DNA of 64,000 nt, taken from Solitalea agri. GTDB lineage: Bacteria > Bacteroidota > Bacteroidia > Sphingobacteriales > Sphingobacteriaceae. The stretch spans positions 1 to 64,000 of the forward strand of contig NZ_JAMWYS010000036.1 in the NCBI RefSeq assembly GCF_023914155.1, read 5' to 3'. A model generated the notes under the pieces. The model worked only from the letters and a program-made list of their open reading frames with translations, ran no database searches and was not told the origin of the DNA. Numbering within the stretch: position 1 is the first letter of the stretch; every line of letters starts with the position of its first letter. Made by a program: the position numbers and the translations under genes. Of the stretch, positions 1 through 7,774 are shown one piece after another.

Positions 1-66
1 GAGCGATTGTCTTAGTGTACTTTTGCTTCCTTTCTCATTTTAAATCTAACAATAACAAATCTAAAG

Positions 67-110
67 GAGCGTAGTCGAAGGCTAGTTGTTAAAACGCTTC
101 GACTGCGCTC
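67..110. repeat. Imperfect inverted repeat
   Basis: Arms GAGCGTAGTCGAAG (67-80) and CTTCGACTGCGCTC (97-110) are complementary except for one position. The repeat lies just past the 3' end of the minus-strand helicase gene, so it could act as a transcript-end hairpin or be a REP-like dispersed element. No clear T-run follows. Nothing else is recognised in bases 1-139. Confidence 0.55.
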
Positions 111-139
111 AGCGAGACAATAGGACTGTAGTCAAAGGC

Positions 140-3100
140 CTATTCTTTTTCCTCTTCTTCAATCAAGATATCCTGTTGCTCAAAATTGCTGCGAACGAAA
201 TTACACCAGTGACAATCTTCTTTACCACAACCCTGAGTAAACTCATGATTCAAGATTTTAGCATAGGTGGATGTTATTTGCTGACGTACAATTTCAATAT
301 CATCAGGAGTGATCACTACTTTCTCTTTATGATAATGATTATCACTTATAGGTTCAACAAAATCAAACTCAGTGCTCACCACCTCCCAGTCGTTACTTTT
401 ATCACTGTCGACTAATATTTTATAGAAAACCGCCTGACGCCAATAGTCACCACCATTAGGGTGTTTTTCATCGGGTCGTTTAAATTTGTCTTTTGCGTTT
501 TTGTACTTACCGGTTTTATAATCGACAACATTCGCCTGCTTTCCGTTAAACTCGATCTTATCCAAATTACCTTTAATCGGCACATGCCCAACGGTTACAT
601 TTTTAATGCTTCGTTCGGTAACAGCCACTTTATTCCAGGTGTTTACGTATTTAAGGTAATACGGTGGAATGATCTTCTTCCCATATTCCATTCTCAACTT
701 AAACTGGTCCTTTGTAAACGACTCTCGGTTGCGATACATGAACCAGGAGAACTGATCAAATAGATAGTTTTCATCTGGGAACTCATCGTTTTCACGCATG
801 CGTATGTACAGTTTGTTCAGCGCCCAGTGAATTGCCAAACCAAAGGTGGCACTCGGACTTTTACCGGCAGGCACACGAATAAGGTTTTGGAAATAAAACC
901 GAAGCGGGCAATCGAGGTAACTACTCAAATGGGTAACACTAAGCGTATATTTTTGAAGCAGTAGATCAAGGTAATTTTTATCAATTAATTCGATCTTAGG
1001 TTTATCCTCCTCACTAAACTGGGTGATAATAAACTCGAACATCACATCATCCGAGAGCTGTTTACGCTGGATATTGATGTTGGACTCTTGTCGCATCTCA
1101 AATATAAACTGCGAATGCTCCTGCTCTTTCCCCTTTTTATCTTCGGCAGCATACGATACGTATAATGAATGCTTAGCGCGAGTAAGGGCCACATAAAACA
1201 ACCGGCGGGATTCTTCCAGCTCATTCCCATCGGAAATTTTAGTGGTTATTGTATCGGGGTATTTATAGTTCCGGGTTCCACCGCTTTTTTTGGTAATGTC
1301 CCAAATCTTTTTGGTAGCTCCCATCACAAAAACATATTCAAACTCTAAGCCTTTGGAGCCATGCGAAGTCATAAAGTTAACTCCGCGTTCGGCAAACAGC
1401 GTTTTATTTAAATCGATGGAAATTCCATTCAACTTCATCAGGTCAATCAGATCAACAAACTGCTGTAAGCTTAAATCTGTTTTCTTCCGATTCTCTTCTT
1501 TCAAAAAGTCGAACAAACTGGTAAGCACTTCCATATACCAATTACGTTCTTTCGAATGCATGATGTATTTCAGAATCCCGGCTCTAAGAATGATCTTTTC
1601 AAATAATTCCTGCAACGTCAGGTTTTGAGATTCTTTGACCCAAAATTCGAGGTCCTGGCTGAGTTGTTTTATTTCGGTGGAAGTTTGAGCGTCAAAAAGT
1701 GTTAATCGTTTTGGATTGGCCAATTCCGATATCCATTTGCGGATTGAAGTTTTCCCAAACACGACCTCTGAATCCTTGTTGTTTATCGAAACGTTTTTCC
1801 TGAACACCTCAACGCTGATCTTAGCCGTTTCAATTGGTGGGATATTGAAGAAGTCATAATGCATGATCTCAAACAGGAGCTCATCTCCACTATAAGGTGT
1901 ATCGATTTCCATTGCCAGGTATCGCAAAATATTGATGATATTCTCAACAAATGGCAGTGTTAAAAGGTCGATCTTACGTTTGGTATTAACCGCTATATTT
2001 TTTGCCGAAAGGTATTTGATCAGCTCTTCAACCTGGCTGTGGTTACGATAAATAACGGCAATCTCTTCGGCCGCAACTCCCGATTCGATTAAGTTCACTA
2101 TTTGATTGGCAATGCCTACAATCTCATGATCGGTATTGGCATATTCAATGATCTCGGGTAAAGTGTTTAATTGTTTAAGTGATGCGTTCGAGGCTATCAG
2201 GTGTTTGTCGAGATTTAACGCATTTGTTAACCGTTCACTATTGTTGTTGATCAGCTCGCGAGAAGCATCAAGGATGGCCTGCGTTGAGCGATAATTCTCG
2301 GTTAAAACAATTGTCTTTAAATCATTTTTATAGGCAAAAGCAAAATCCAGAATATTGCTCATGTTGGCTCCCTGGAAACGGAAAATCGATTGGTCATCAT
2401 CGCCCACCACAAAGATGTCCGGCTTTTGCCGATCGCCAATTAACAATTGAATCAGATCATTTTGGGCACCGCTGGTATCCTGATACTCATCAACCAACAG
2501 GTATTGAAACTGTTCCTGGTAACGCGCTAAAAGGTTGCTGTCGAATTTAAAGGCATTGAGTACCCAGATAATCATATCGTCGAAATCGTAGCGGTTTCGC
2601 GCCCGCATTTTAGCCTGGTATTTTGGGTATTCTGCCAGTGCCGCCCGGAAGGTTTCCATTTTCTTTACTTCATCGGCAATTTTTTCTTCTTTTATATCGC
2701 CAGCATTAAACTGTTTGTATTTGCGTTTATAGACAAAGTCTTCCCGGTTAGGCAAGTCTTCAATATAATCATCTATAGCCTTATTAATCGTTTCAGGTTT
2801 CCAGTCTTCCTTTTTGATCAAACTGAAAAGATTCTTTAAACGATCGCGCTCAAAGTAAACCTCACCGGTAAATCGTTTTAAAGGATTGTCGTTCCCAATC
2901 TCATCAATTAGTTCTTTCAGGAGTTCAGCTTGCTCGAGATCTGAAATAGGGTCGAGGTTAATTTTTCCAAAGTACTCCAGGTTTTCCTGAATCACCTCAT
3001 TACAAAAAGAGTGGAAAGTATAAATATTAACGCGGTAAGCATCCGGCCCAATAAAATCGACCAAGCGTTTACGCATATTGATAGCACCCGCTTCGGTAAA

Positions 3101-3301
3101 CGTTAAGCACAAAATGTTACGGGCATCGGTATCGGTGTCTGTCAGTATTTTGCCAATACGCGCAGCTAAAATTTGTGTTTTACCTGTTCCCGGTCCAGCC
3201 ACTACTAAAACAGGTCCGTCGATGGTTTCAACCGCTTCGCGTTGCTTAGCGTTTAATTTGGTGAGTGCTTCGGAAAATTGAGCGGTATAATTGGATGTCA
3301 T
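140..3301 (-). CDS. UvrD/Rep-family ATP-dependent helicase with C-terminal PD-(D/E)XK nuclease domain
   Basis: 1053 aa. This is a superfamily 1A DNA helicase fused to a RecB/Cas4-like nuclease, expected to act in DNA repair or recombination in the cytoplasm. Walker A AGPGTGKT is at residues 35-42, the Walker B-like DEYQDT at 271-276 and GDDDQSIFRFQGA at about 300-312. The C-terminal region has a nuclease core with VDYKTGK. A CPLRFYF cysteine together with C1025, C1030 and C1033 (CGKEDCHWC) resembles the Fe-S cluster cysteines of AddB/Cas4-type nucleases. No AddA or RecC partner is adjacent. The family call is firm; AddB equivalence is inference. Confidence 0.9.
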   Translation of the reverse strand: MTSNYTAQFSEALTKLNAKQREAVETIDGPVLVVAGPGTGKTQILAARIGKILTDTDTDARNILCLTFTEAGAINMRKRLVDFIGPDAYRVNIYTFHSFCNEVIQENLEYFGKINLDPISDLEQAELLKELIDEIGNDNPLKRFTGEVYFERDRLKNLFSLIKKEDWKPETINKAIDDYIEDLPNREDFVYKRKYKQFNAGDIKEEKIADEVKKMETFRAALAEYPKYQAKMRARNRYDFDDMIIWVLNAFKFDSNLLARYQEQFQYLLVDEYQDTSGAQNDLIQLLIGDRQKPDIFVVGDDDQSIFRFQGANMSNILDFAFAYKNDLKTIVLTENYRSTQAILDASRELINNNSERLTNALNLDKHLIASNASLKQLNTLPEIIEYANTDHEIVGIANQIVNLIESGVAAEEIAVIYRNHSQVEELIKYLSAKNIAVNTKRKIDLLTLPFVENIINILRYLAMEIDTPYSGDELLFEIMHYDFFNIPPIETAKISVEVFRKNVSINNKDSEVVFGKTSIRKWISELANPKRLTLFDAQTSTEIKQLSQDLEFWVKESQNLTLQELFEKIILRAGILKYIMHSKERNWYMEVLTSLFDFLKEENRKKTDLSLQQFVDLIDLMKLNGISIDLNKTLFAERGVNFMTSHGSKGLEFEYVFVMGATKKIWDITKKSGGTRNYKYPDTITTKISDGNELEESRRLFYVALTRAKHSLYVSYAAEDKKGKEQEHSQFIFEMRQESNINIQRKQLSDDVMFEFIITQFSEEDKPKIELIDKNYLDLLLQKYTLSVTHLSSYLDCPLRFYFQNLIRVPAGKSPSATFGLAIHWALNKLYIRMRENDEFPDENYLFDQFSWFMYRNRESFTKDQFKLRMEYGKKIIPPYYLKYVNTWNKVAVTERSIKNVTVGHVPIKGNLDKIEFNGKQANVVDYKTGKYKNAKDKFKRPDEKHPNGGDYWRQAVFYKILVDSDKSNDWEVVSTEFDFVEPISDNHYHKEKVVITPDDIEIVRQQITSTYAKILNHEFTQGCGKEDCHWCNFVRSNFEQQDILIEEEEKE

Positions 3302-3494
3302 TTGAATGGCTGAAATTTAATGCCCGAAAATATTAATAATTCTGTTGAAAGAGTTGAATGATTTAATTGGTCTTTGCTTGCTTTTTTAGTTCAATCCTCT
3401 TTCAACTTATTTCATTGTTTCGTATTATTGAATACATCTTTATTACAATTACCTATTCAACGTTACCTATAACACACTTTTTATTACACATAAT

Positions 3495-3968
3495 ATGGAA
3501 AACAAAGTTTCATTAAACATCGCCCCGGCTGATTTAACAGCCATTAAAAGCGCCATGCAAGTATTAACTGAAAAACTTGGTCCGCATTTGCTCGAACTAA
3601 AAAACAACGAAGCCCGTGAGTTACCTAAAATGGGAGATAAGTCCTTGGCTTTTGTAACCAAGGCTTACGAGTATGCTAAACAACATCCTGAATTTGCTCA
3701 CTTTTTAGATGTAACCGAGTTTGAAAAAGACACAGTGGCAGTACAAGCACTTAGAGAATTATTAACTCCGCTGGCGCAACTTCACCAAAAATTGGAAGAC
3801 ACCATGTTGCTGGCAGGCAGTGAAGCTTATACGGCGGCATTAACCTATTACGGCTCAGTTAAAGAAGGAAACAAACGTAATGTGCCTAATTCAAAAATAA
3901 TTTATGATGATTTAAGCTTGCGATTTCCTGGCCGGACAAAAGCGAAGGAGGCTAAAAAAGACCAATAA
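3495..3968 (+). CDS. Conserved hypothetical protein, predicted cytosolic
   Basis: 157 aa with no signal peptide or membrane segment. The sequence is mainly helical in character. It carries a central segment rich in Leu and Glu (residues about 85-125) and a basic, Lys-rich end. I do not recognise the family. It starts with an ATG at 3495, 194 bp from the divergent helicase gene. It stands alone: a 370-bp gene-free stretch follows. It could be a structural or nucleoid-related protein, but nothing in the sequence proves that. Confidence 0.7.
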   Translation: MENKVSLNIAPADLTAIKSAMQVLTEKLGPHLLELKNNEARELPKMGDKSLAFVTKAYEYAKQHPEFAHFLDVTEFEKDTVAVQALRELLTPLAQLHQKLEDTMLLAGSEAYTAALTYYGSVKEGNKRNVPNSKIIYDDLSLRFPGRTKAKEAKKDQ

Positions 3969-4338
3969 ACAGCTCGTAACTGCTCATTTAACTGGATAAA
4001 AGAAATGGTTGCCTGTTAAAGGCAGCCATTTTCATTTTTATTGGCCCGCATTTCATTGTTCCAATGCAAATTTGCTTTTCGCTAAGGCAAAATTGCTTTC
4101 ACACTAAGCAAAATTGCTTTCCACAAATGCAAAATTGCTTCCGCGCTAAGCAATTTTCCCTTTGCTCAATGGAACGTTTCGTTGTTGAAATCGATTTCTT
4201 TGTTTAGCAAAGGCAAATTTGCAATCGTTGAAGGGAACATTGCTATAATGGAAAGGAACATAGACTCATTGTCACACAAAAAATATAAATAAACCCGATC
4301 ATTTAATCCTAATTTTGAGAGACAAGCTATAAATCATT
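3969..4338. other. Gene-free stretch with phased short repeats
   Basis: 370 bp between the hypothetical gene and the thioredoxin-like gene. It is dominated by the 21-bp repeat array annotated separately. A 47-codon ORF (ATG at 4064, TAG at 4205) exists within the repeats but has no convincing coding character. No RNA gene or clear promoter was recognised. Confidence 0.6.
4066..4275. repeat. Degenerate 21-bp tandem repeat array
   Basis: GCAAATTTGC or GCAAAATTGC cores begin at 4066, 4087, 4108, 4129 and, as GCAATTTTCC, at 4150: exactly 21 bp apart. The phase is kept to another GCAAATTTGC at 4213 (3 x 21 further). GGAAC-starting units lie at 4171, 4234 and 4255, also in phase. The first four units are the best conserved. 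The core is palindromic or nearly so, and 21 bp is two helical turns, so same-face protein binding is possible but unproven. Confidence 0.75.
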
Positions 4339-4839
4339 ATGAAGAAGATCTTATTCATTTTTTGTTTAACGGTATTAACAACTATAAATACCAAAGCCCA
4401 GGAAGCTCCTAAAATTTATAATCCTAATGCCGATGCCAAGGCCGATATGAAAGCGGCAATTGCCAAAGCAAATAAGGAAGGCAAGCATGTGCTGTTGCAA
4501 ATTGGAGGTAACTGGTGTAGTTGGTGCATACGCTTTAATAAAATGGTTACCGAGGATAAACAGCTCGATTCGGCTTTAAATGCCAATTATGTGGTTTATC
4601 ATTTGAATTACAGTAAAGAAAATAAAAATGAAGATGTGTTGGCTACTTTAGGTTATCCGCAACGATTTGGCTTTCCGGTTTTTGTGATTCTCGATGGAAA
4701 AGGCAACCGGTTGAACACCCAAAACAGTGCGTATTTAGAACAGGATAAAGGTTACAGTAAAGCAAACGTGCTGGAGTTCTTTAAGCAATGGGGACCTGCG
4801 GCGGTTGATCCTAAAACGTATTCAGCAGTAAAGAACTAA
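4339..4839 (+). CDS. Secreted thioredoxin-family protein (thioredoxin_7 type)
   Basis: 166 aa. An N-terminal signal peptide (about residues 1-20, ending TKAQ) sends it to the periplasm. A Trp-Cys-Ser-Trp-Cys motif in NWCSWC near residue 59 is the CxxC redox site of a thioredoxin fold. A cis-Pro-type segment, FGFPVFVILDGKG, follows about 55 residues later. It is likely a thiol-disulfide reductase or related factor; the substrate is unknown. It ends directly before a hairpin terminator that is duplicated 1.4 kb downstream. Confidence 0.85.
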   Translation: MKKILFIFCLTVLTTINTKAQEAPKIYNPNADAKADMKAAIAKANKEGKHVLLQIGGNWCSWCIRFNKMVTEDKQLDSALNANYVVYHLNYSKENKNEDVLATLGYPQRFGFPVFVILDGKGNRLNTQNSAYLEQDKGYSKANVLEFFKQWGPAAVDPKTYSAVKN

Positions 4840-4844
4840 ATAAA

Positions 4845-4885
4845 AAGCCGCTTTGTGGTGCTGTTTATGGCTCACAAAGTGGCTT
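4845..4885 (+). terminator. Hairpin terminator after thioredoxin-family gene
   Basis: Arms AAGCCGCTTTGTG (4845-4857) and CACAAAGTGGCTT (4873-4885) form a 13-bp stem with one G-U pair. Only a weak T-run follows. The same sequence motif recurs at 6281-6324. Confidence 0.6.
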
Positions 4886-4914
4886 GTTAGGGGCAACTTT
4901 ATGACGACAACTAC

Positions 4915-5430
4915 ATGAAGACAATAGACTTTCGTGACAACATAAATTGCATAAGAGAAACTGCTCCTGGACGGTATCGTATTATTTTGGATTTTGCCAC
5001 GACTAATATTTTACCTTTTCTAATAAATGATAACTACAATTACATCTGGGTTCATAACCATACAACAGGCAAGGGTTTTGACTGGGAAGAATTTAAGCTG
5101 CCCATCAGTGACAATTCAGCAAACATAAAGACCTTAGCAAGGTCATTGACGTTTGACTTTATCTTAACTACGGACGAGTTTAAAAATATCATGACTGACT
5201 GGAAAGGAGGAATTGAACTTATTCAAATGAATAATATTCCACCATATTATCTTGACTTAAATAAAGTTAAAGGGAACAAGCGATATGAATTATTAGAGAA
5301 AGATTGTGATTACTTATTTGAGGTTGACATTCCATCAGCGACAGACTATGGGACATTAATTAGCTCGAGTAAAGAATATTTACAATCACTACTCGACAAT
5401 TCAGAAATAAACTGGGATGACTTACCATAG
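4915..5430 (+). CDS. Hypothetical protein, islet gene 1
   Basis: 171 aa with no signal peptide or membrane segment, and acidic overall. I do not recognise a family. The segment is visibly AT-rich and uses AAT, AAA and TTA more than the flanking genes. It is preceded by GTTAGGGGC at 4886 and followed by TATAACA at 5442, which look like integron attC core-site halves. Together with the next gene it lies between two copies of the thioredoxin gene's terminator. It is a candidate horizontally acquired accessory gene of unknown function. Confidence 0.65.
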   Translation: MKTIDFRDNINCIRETAPGRYRIILDFATTNILPFLINDNYNYIWVHNHTTGKGFDWEEFKLPISDNSANIKTLARSLTFDFILTTDEFKNIMTDWKGGIELIQMNNIPPYYLDLNKVKGNKRYELLEKDCDYLFEVDIPSATDYGTLISSSKEYLQSLLDNSEINWDDLP

Positions 5431-5476
5431 AAAAAACATTGTATAACAGCGCTTAAACGAGGCTTCTTGCCTCCCT

Positions 5477-5499
5477 GTTCGGGATTTGTAGTCCCGAAC
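5477..5499. repeat. Small hairpin repeat GTTCGGGA/TCCCGAAC
   Basis: A perfect 8-bp stem (5477-5484 with 5492-5499) around a 7-nt loop, followed by TAAATAAA. A decayed copy starts at 6242 (GTTCGGGATTTG then CTCCGAA) on the other side of the SH3-like gene. The two copies therefore form direct repeats around that gene. Confidence 0.6.
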
Positions 5500-5548
5500 T
5501 AAATAAATTCGAATTTCAACTCCTAAATAGTTTAGCAGATACTACGCA

Positions 5549-6235
5549 ATGAAACATTTCTTGACAATTTTACTATTAACTTGTTTCTTAAAATCATTTG
5601 GACAATTTGCTATTGTCAATGACAATGATGGTTTTTTGAATGTTAGAGCAGATGGACTGTCGAACAGTAAAGTACTTGGCCAGTTAAAAAACGGGCATTT
5701 AATTTATTGTTTTGAGAATAAAGGCAATTGGACAAATATTGACTTCACAAGTAAAAACAAAGAGTTGAATGGTTATGTGTACAAAGACAGATATAAATTG
5801 ATTTCCAATTTTTCATCAATTCCTATTATGACAAAGACTGAAAATAAAGTCGTTCTAAAAAAGGATAGCATGCGAATTACAATAACACAATGCTTGTTTG
5901 ACAAGAAAAGACACACATTTAAATATGTTAACGGATATCCTGATCAAATTGAATTGATTGACAATAAAAAATATTGGGGTACAGACCAAGCTTTGCCAAA
6001 AACACAGTTCGACAAAATTGAAATTAAGGTTGGACAAAAAACTATTTCATTACCTAAATCTGCATTGGAGGGACTTTTCGAACCAAGCATCTATAGTGCA
6101 GAGGTAAATTATGACAAAACGAACGACACATTTTATATTCAGACAATGAATAGTGATGGGGCAGGGGGCTATCTAGTACTTTGGCGAATTGAAAAAGGAG
6201 TGTATAAAGATAGATTAGTCGCATATGGATTTTAA
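5549..6235 (+). CDS. Secreted SH3-domain-like hypothetical protein, islet gene 2
   Basis: 228 aa. A signal peptide covers residues 1-19 (ending SFGQ). Residues about 20-85 look like a bacterial SH3 domain: a GFLNVRADG segment, then GQLKNGHLIY and GNWTNIDF. Such domains often bind cell-wall peptides. The remaining 140 residues are unrecognised. The gene is AT-rich and bracketed by the direct-repeat hairpins at 5477 and 6242. Its own -10-type promoter is not evident. The SH3 call rests on motif resemblance only. Confidence 0.65.
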   Translation: MKHFLTILLLTCFLKSFGQFAIVNDNDGFLNVRADGLSNSKVLGQLKNGHLIYCFENKGNWTNIDFTSKNKELNGYVYKDRYKLISNFSSIPIMTKTENKVVLKKDSMRITITQCLFDKKRHTFKYVNGYPDQIELIDNKKYWGTDQALPKTQFDKIEIKVGQKTISLPKSALEGLFEPSIYSAEVNYDKTNDTFYIQTMNSDGAGGYLVLWRIEKGVYKDRLVAYGF

Positions 6236-6280
6236 TCAAACTGTTCGGGATTTGAAACTCCGAAAAGAACTAAATAAAAG

Positions 6281-6324
6281 AAGCCGCTTTGCAACTTGAT
6301 TCCTTAGTCACAAAGCGGCTTTTT
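6281..6324. terminator. Bidirectional terminator, islet right edge
   Basis: AAGCCGCTTTG (6281-6291) pairs with CAAAGCGGCTT (6310-6320) around an 18-nt loop. T-runs follow on both strands, so it can end both the plus-strand SH3-like gene and the minus-strand membrane-protein gene. Bases 6264-6291 nearly repeat 4830-4855. Confidence 0.75.
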
Positions 6325-6337
6325 GAATTTTATCCTT

Positions 6338-7549
6338 CTATTGTGCTTTTATTGTTTGTCCTTGATTGGATGAAGCACCTGCATCATTACCAGTGTTATC
6401 ATCCGACTTTCTCACCGCCCCACGAAGCATCATTAATTTGTTAAGTAGATCGTACCAAAACGGTGCTCCCAATGAAAGTGCCAGCGCAGTAATTAAATAA
6501 CCTGTAATGGCTCTTAATGCACACCCAACCTTGCAAAAGAATTGGCCAAACTTTGAGTGAGCGTTTTCACAATTACATATAAACGAACCTTTGCCAATAC
6601 TTAAAACATTGTTCGTAGAGTCCAAATCTGTTTTTAGCAAGTTGTTAGCCTCGTTAACCAAGGCAGTTGATCGGGCATTGATTATGGAATCGGCTTTTTC
6701 GGTTAATGAAGTGTCCAGAACGATCGAATCGCTGGTAACACGTCTGTAAACCTGAAAACTGCTTTGTTGCGATTGTTGATGGAAATTACTTGCCAGCTCC
6801 ACCATTTTATCACGAGCATCTTTGTCTCTCGATAATTTTTGGGTGATACGTATGCTATCTACATTAAAAGTAACCGCTATCAATAAACCAATGATCATCA
6901 GTACCAATTGAACATGGCGTTTGTACCAGCCCGAAGCCCGCTCCATGGTATCGTTGAACCAGGTTTCCAGGTTCGTTCTGAACTTATCCAGCTTATATTC
7001 CGAATCATCCAGCAAACCTTTAAAGAATGAAAGCGTTTCAGGGTCAATATCTACTTCAACATAAGTCTCATTTTTTATTTTAAATCGGATTCTACCACTC
7101 TCTAATACCTTCCTGATCCGGTCAATAGCGTTTTCTCCATTTTCATTCTCCTTAAGCATATCGATAATGACTTTCGAGAAATTTTGAGGAGTGATATAAC
7201 CTGGTTTATCATGCCAGGTGTCTTCAGCCAAATATTTGATCAGTGGATGCTTATAGAAAGCATTGGATAGTTTATGCTTATAGCCTTCAATGATTTTGTC
7301 TTTTGGTGCTAAAGCAGGAGGCAGGAGTAAAGCCAGGAAGCTTCTCAAACGATCGATATAGCGTGCCCAAAACGATTTATCACGCTGGGTAGTATCGCTC
7401 AGCATTCGAATGATTGCGCGTTCCAGGATCTTGGCTCTAAAGCCCAGCCAAGTCGAAATAATCTCTTGTAAAATGGTAGCTAATAAACTATAAAGCAGAT
7501 AGATGAAAACAAGGCCGATGACCACGTTTAAAACTACAGAACCAAACAT
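6338..7549 (-). CDS. Integral membrane protein of unknown function
   Basis: 403 aa. Hydrophobic segments are at residues about 5-25 (VVLNVVIGLVFIYLLYSLLA), about 215-235 (LVLMIIGLLIAVTF) and near 345-365 (ITGYLITALALSLGAPFW). A charged cytosolic region lies between the first two, and a mostly polar segment of about 110 residues between the last two. Near residue 330 is a small Cys cluster, CNCENAHSKFGQFFCKVGC. I recognise no named domain. It stands alone, convergent with the SH3-like gene and 224 bp from the GH3 gene's end. Confidence 0.75.
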   Translation of the reverse strand: MFGSVVLNVVIGLVFIYLLYSLLATILQEIISTWLGFRAKILERAIIRMLSDTTQRDKSFWARYIDRLRSFLALLLPPALAPKDKIIEGYKHKLSNAFYKHPLIKYLAEDTWHDKPGYITPQNFSKVIIDMLKENENGENAIDRIRKVLESGRIRFKIKNETYVEVDIDPETLSFFKGLLDDSEYKLDKFRTNLETWFNDTMERASGWYKRHVQLVLMIIGLLIAVTFNVDSIRITQKLSRDKDARDKMVELASNFHQQSQQSSFQVYRRVTSDSIVLDTSLTEKADSIINARSTALVNEANNLLKTDLDSTNNVLSIGKGSFICNCENAHSKFGQFFCKVGCALRAITGYLITALALSLGAPFWYDLLNKLMMLRGAVRKSDDNTGNDAGASSNQGQTIKAQ

Positions 7550-7637
7550 GTTTTGATAGGTTTTTTGTCAGACAATAGGATTTAGTTCATCTAAAATACA
7601 ATAAAGTTTCCAGTCAGCGGTCTACAGTCGCCAGTAT

Positions 7638-7774
7638 GCAGTCCTCAGTCTCCGGTCAGCGTAATGCCATACTGTATTGTGTCATCTTAAAAAAAGCATA
7701 CAGGTTTTAGCATAATCCTGTTATTTGTTTTCAGATTGCCTACTGCAGACTGCTTACTGCCGACTGAGGACTGC
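7638..7774. repeat. Inverted repeat pair of CAGTC-rich sequence
   Basis: GCAGTCCTCAGTC (7638-7650) is the exact reverse complement of GACTGAGGACTGC (7762-7774). Both lie in patches of related CAGTC/CTGCAGAC units. The right arm touches the GH3 stop codon. The 111-bp loop makes a simple terminator unlikely; it looks like degenerate dispersed repeat. Confidence 0.6.

Noticed and set aside
86-415. 109-codon plus-strand ORF
   Set aside because: Antisense to the end of the helicase gene; no coding character.
4064-4207. 47-codon ORF inside the 21-bp repeat array (ATG 4064, TAG 4205)
   Set aside because: 21 is a multiple of three, so one frame stays open by the repeat structure alone. The product is a simple Gln-Asn-Cys-Phe repeat and the frame is broken in the later units.
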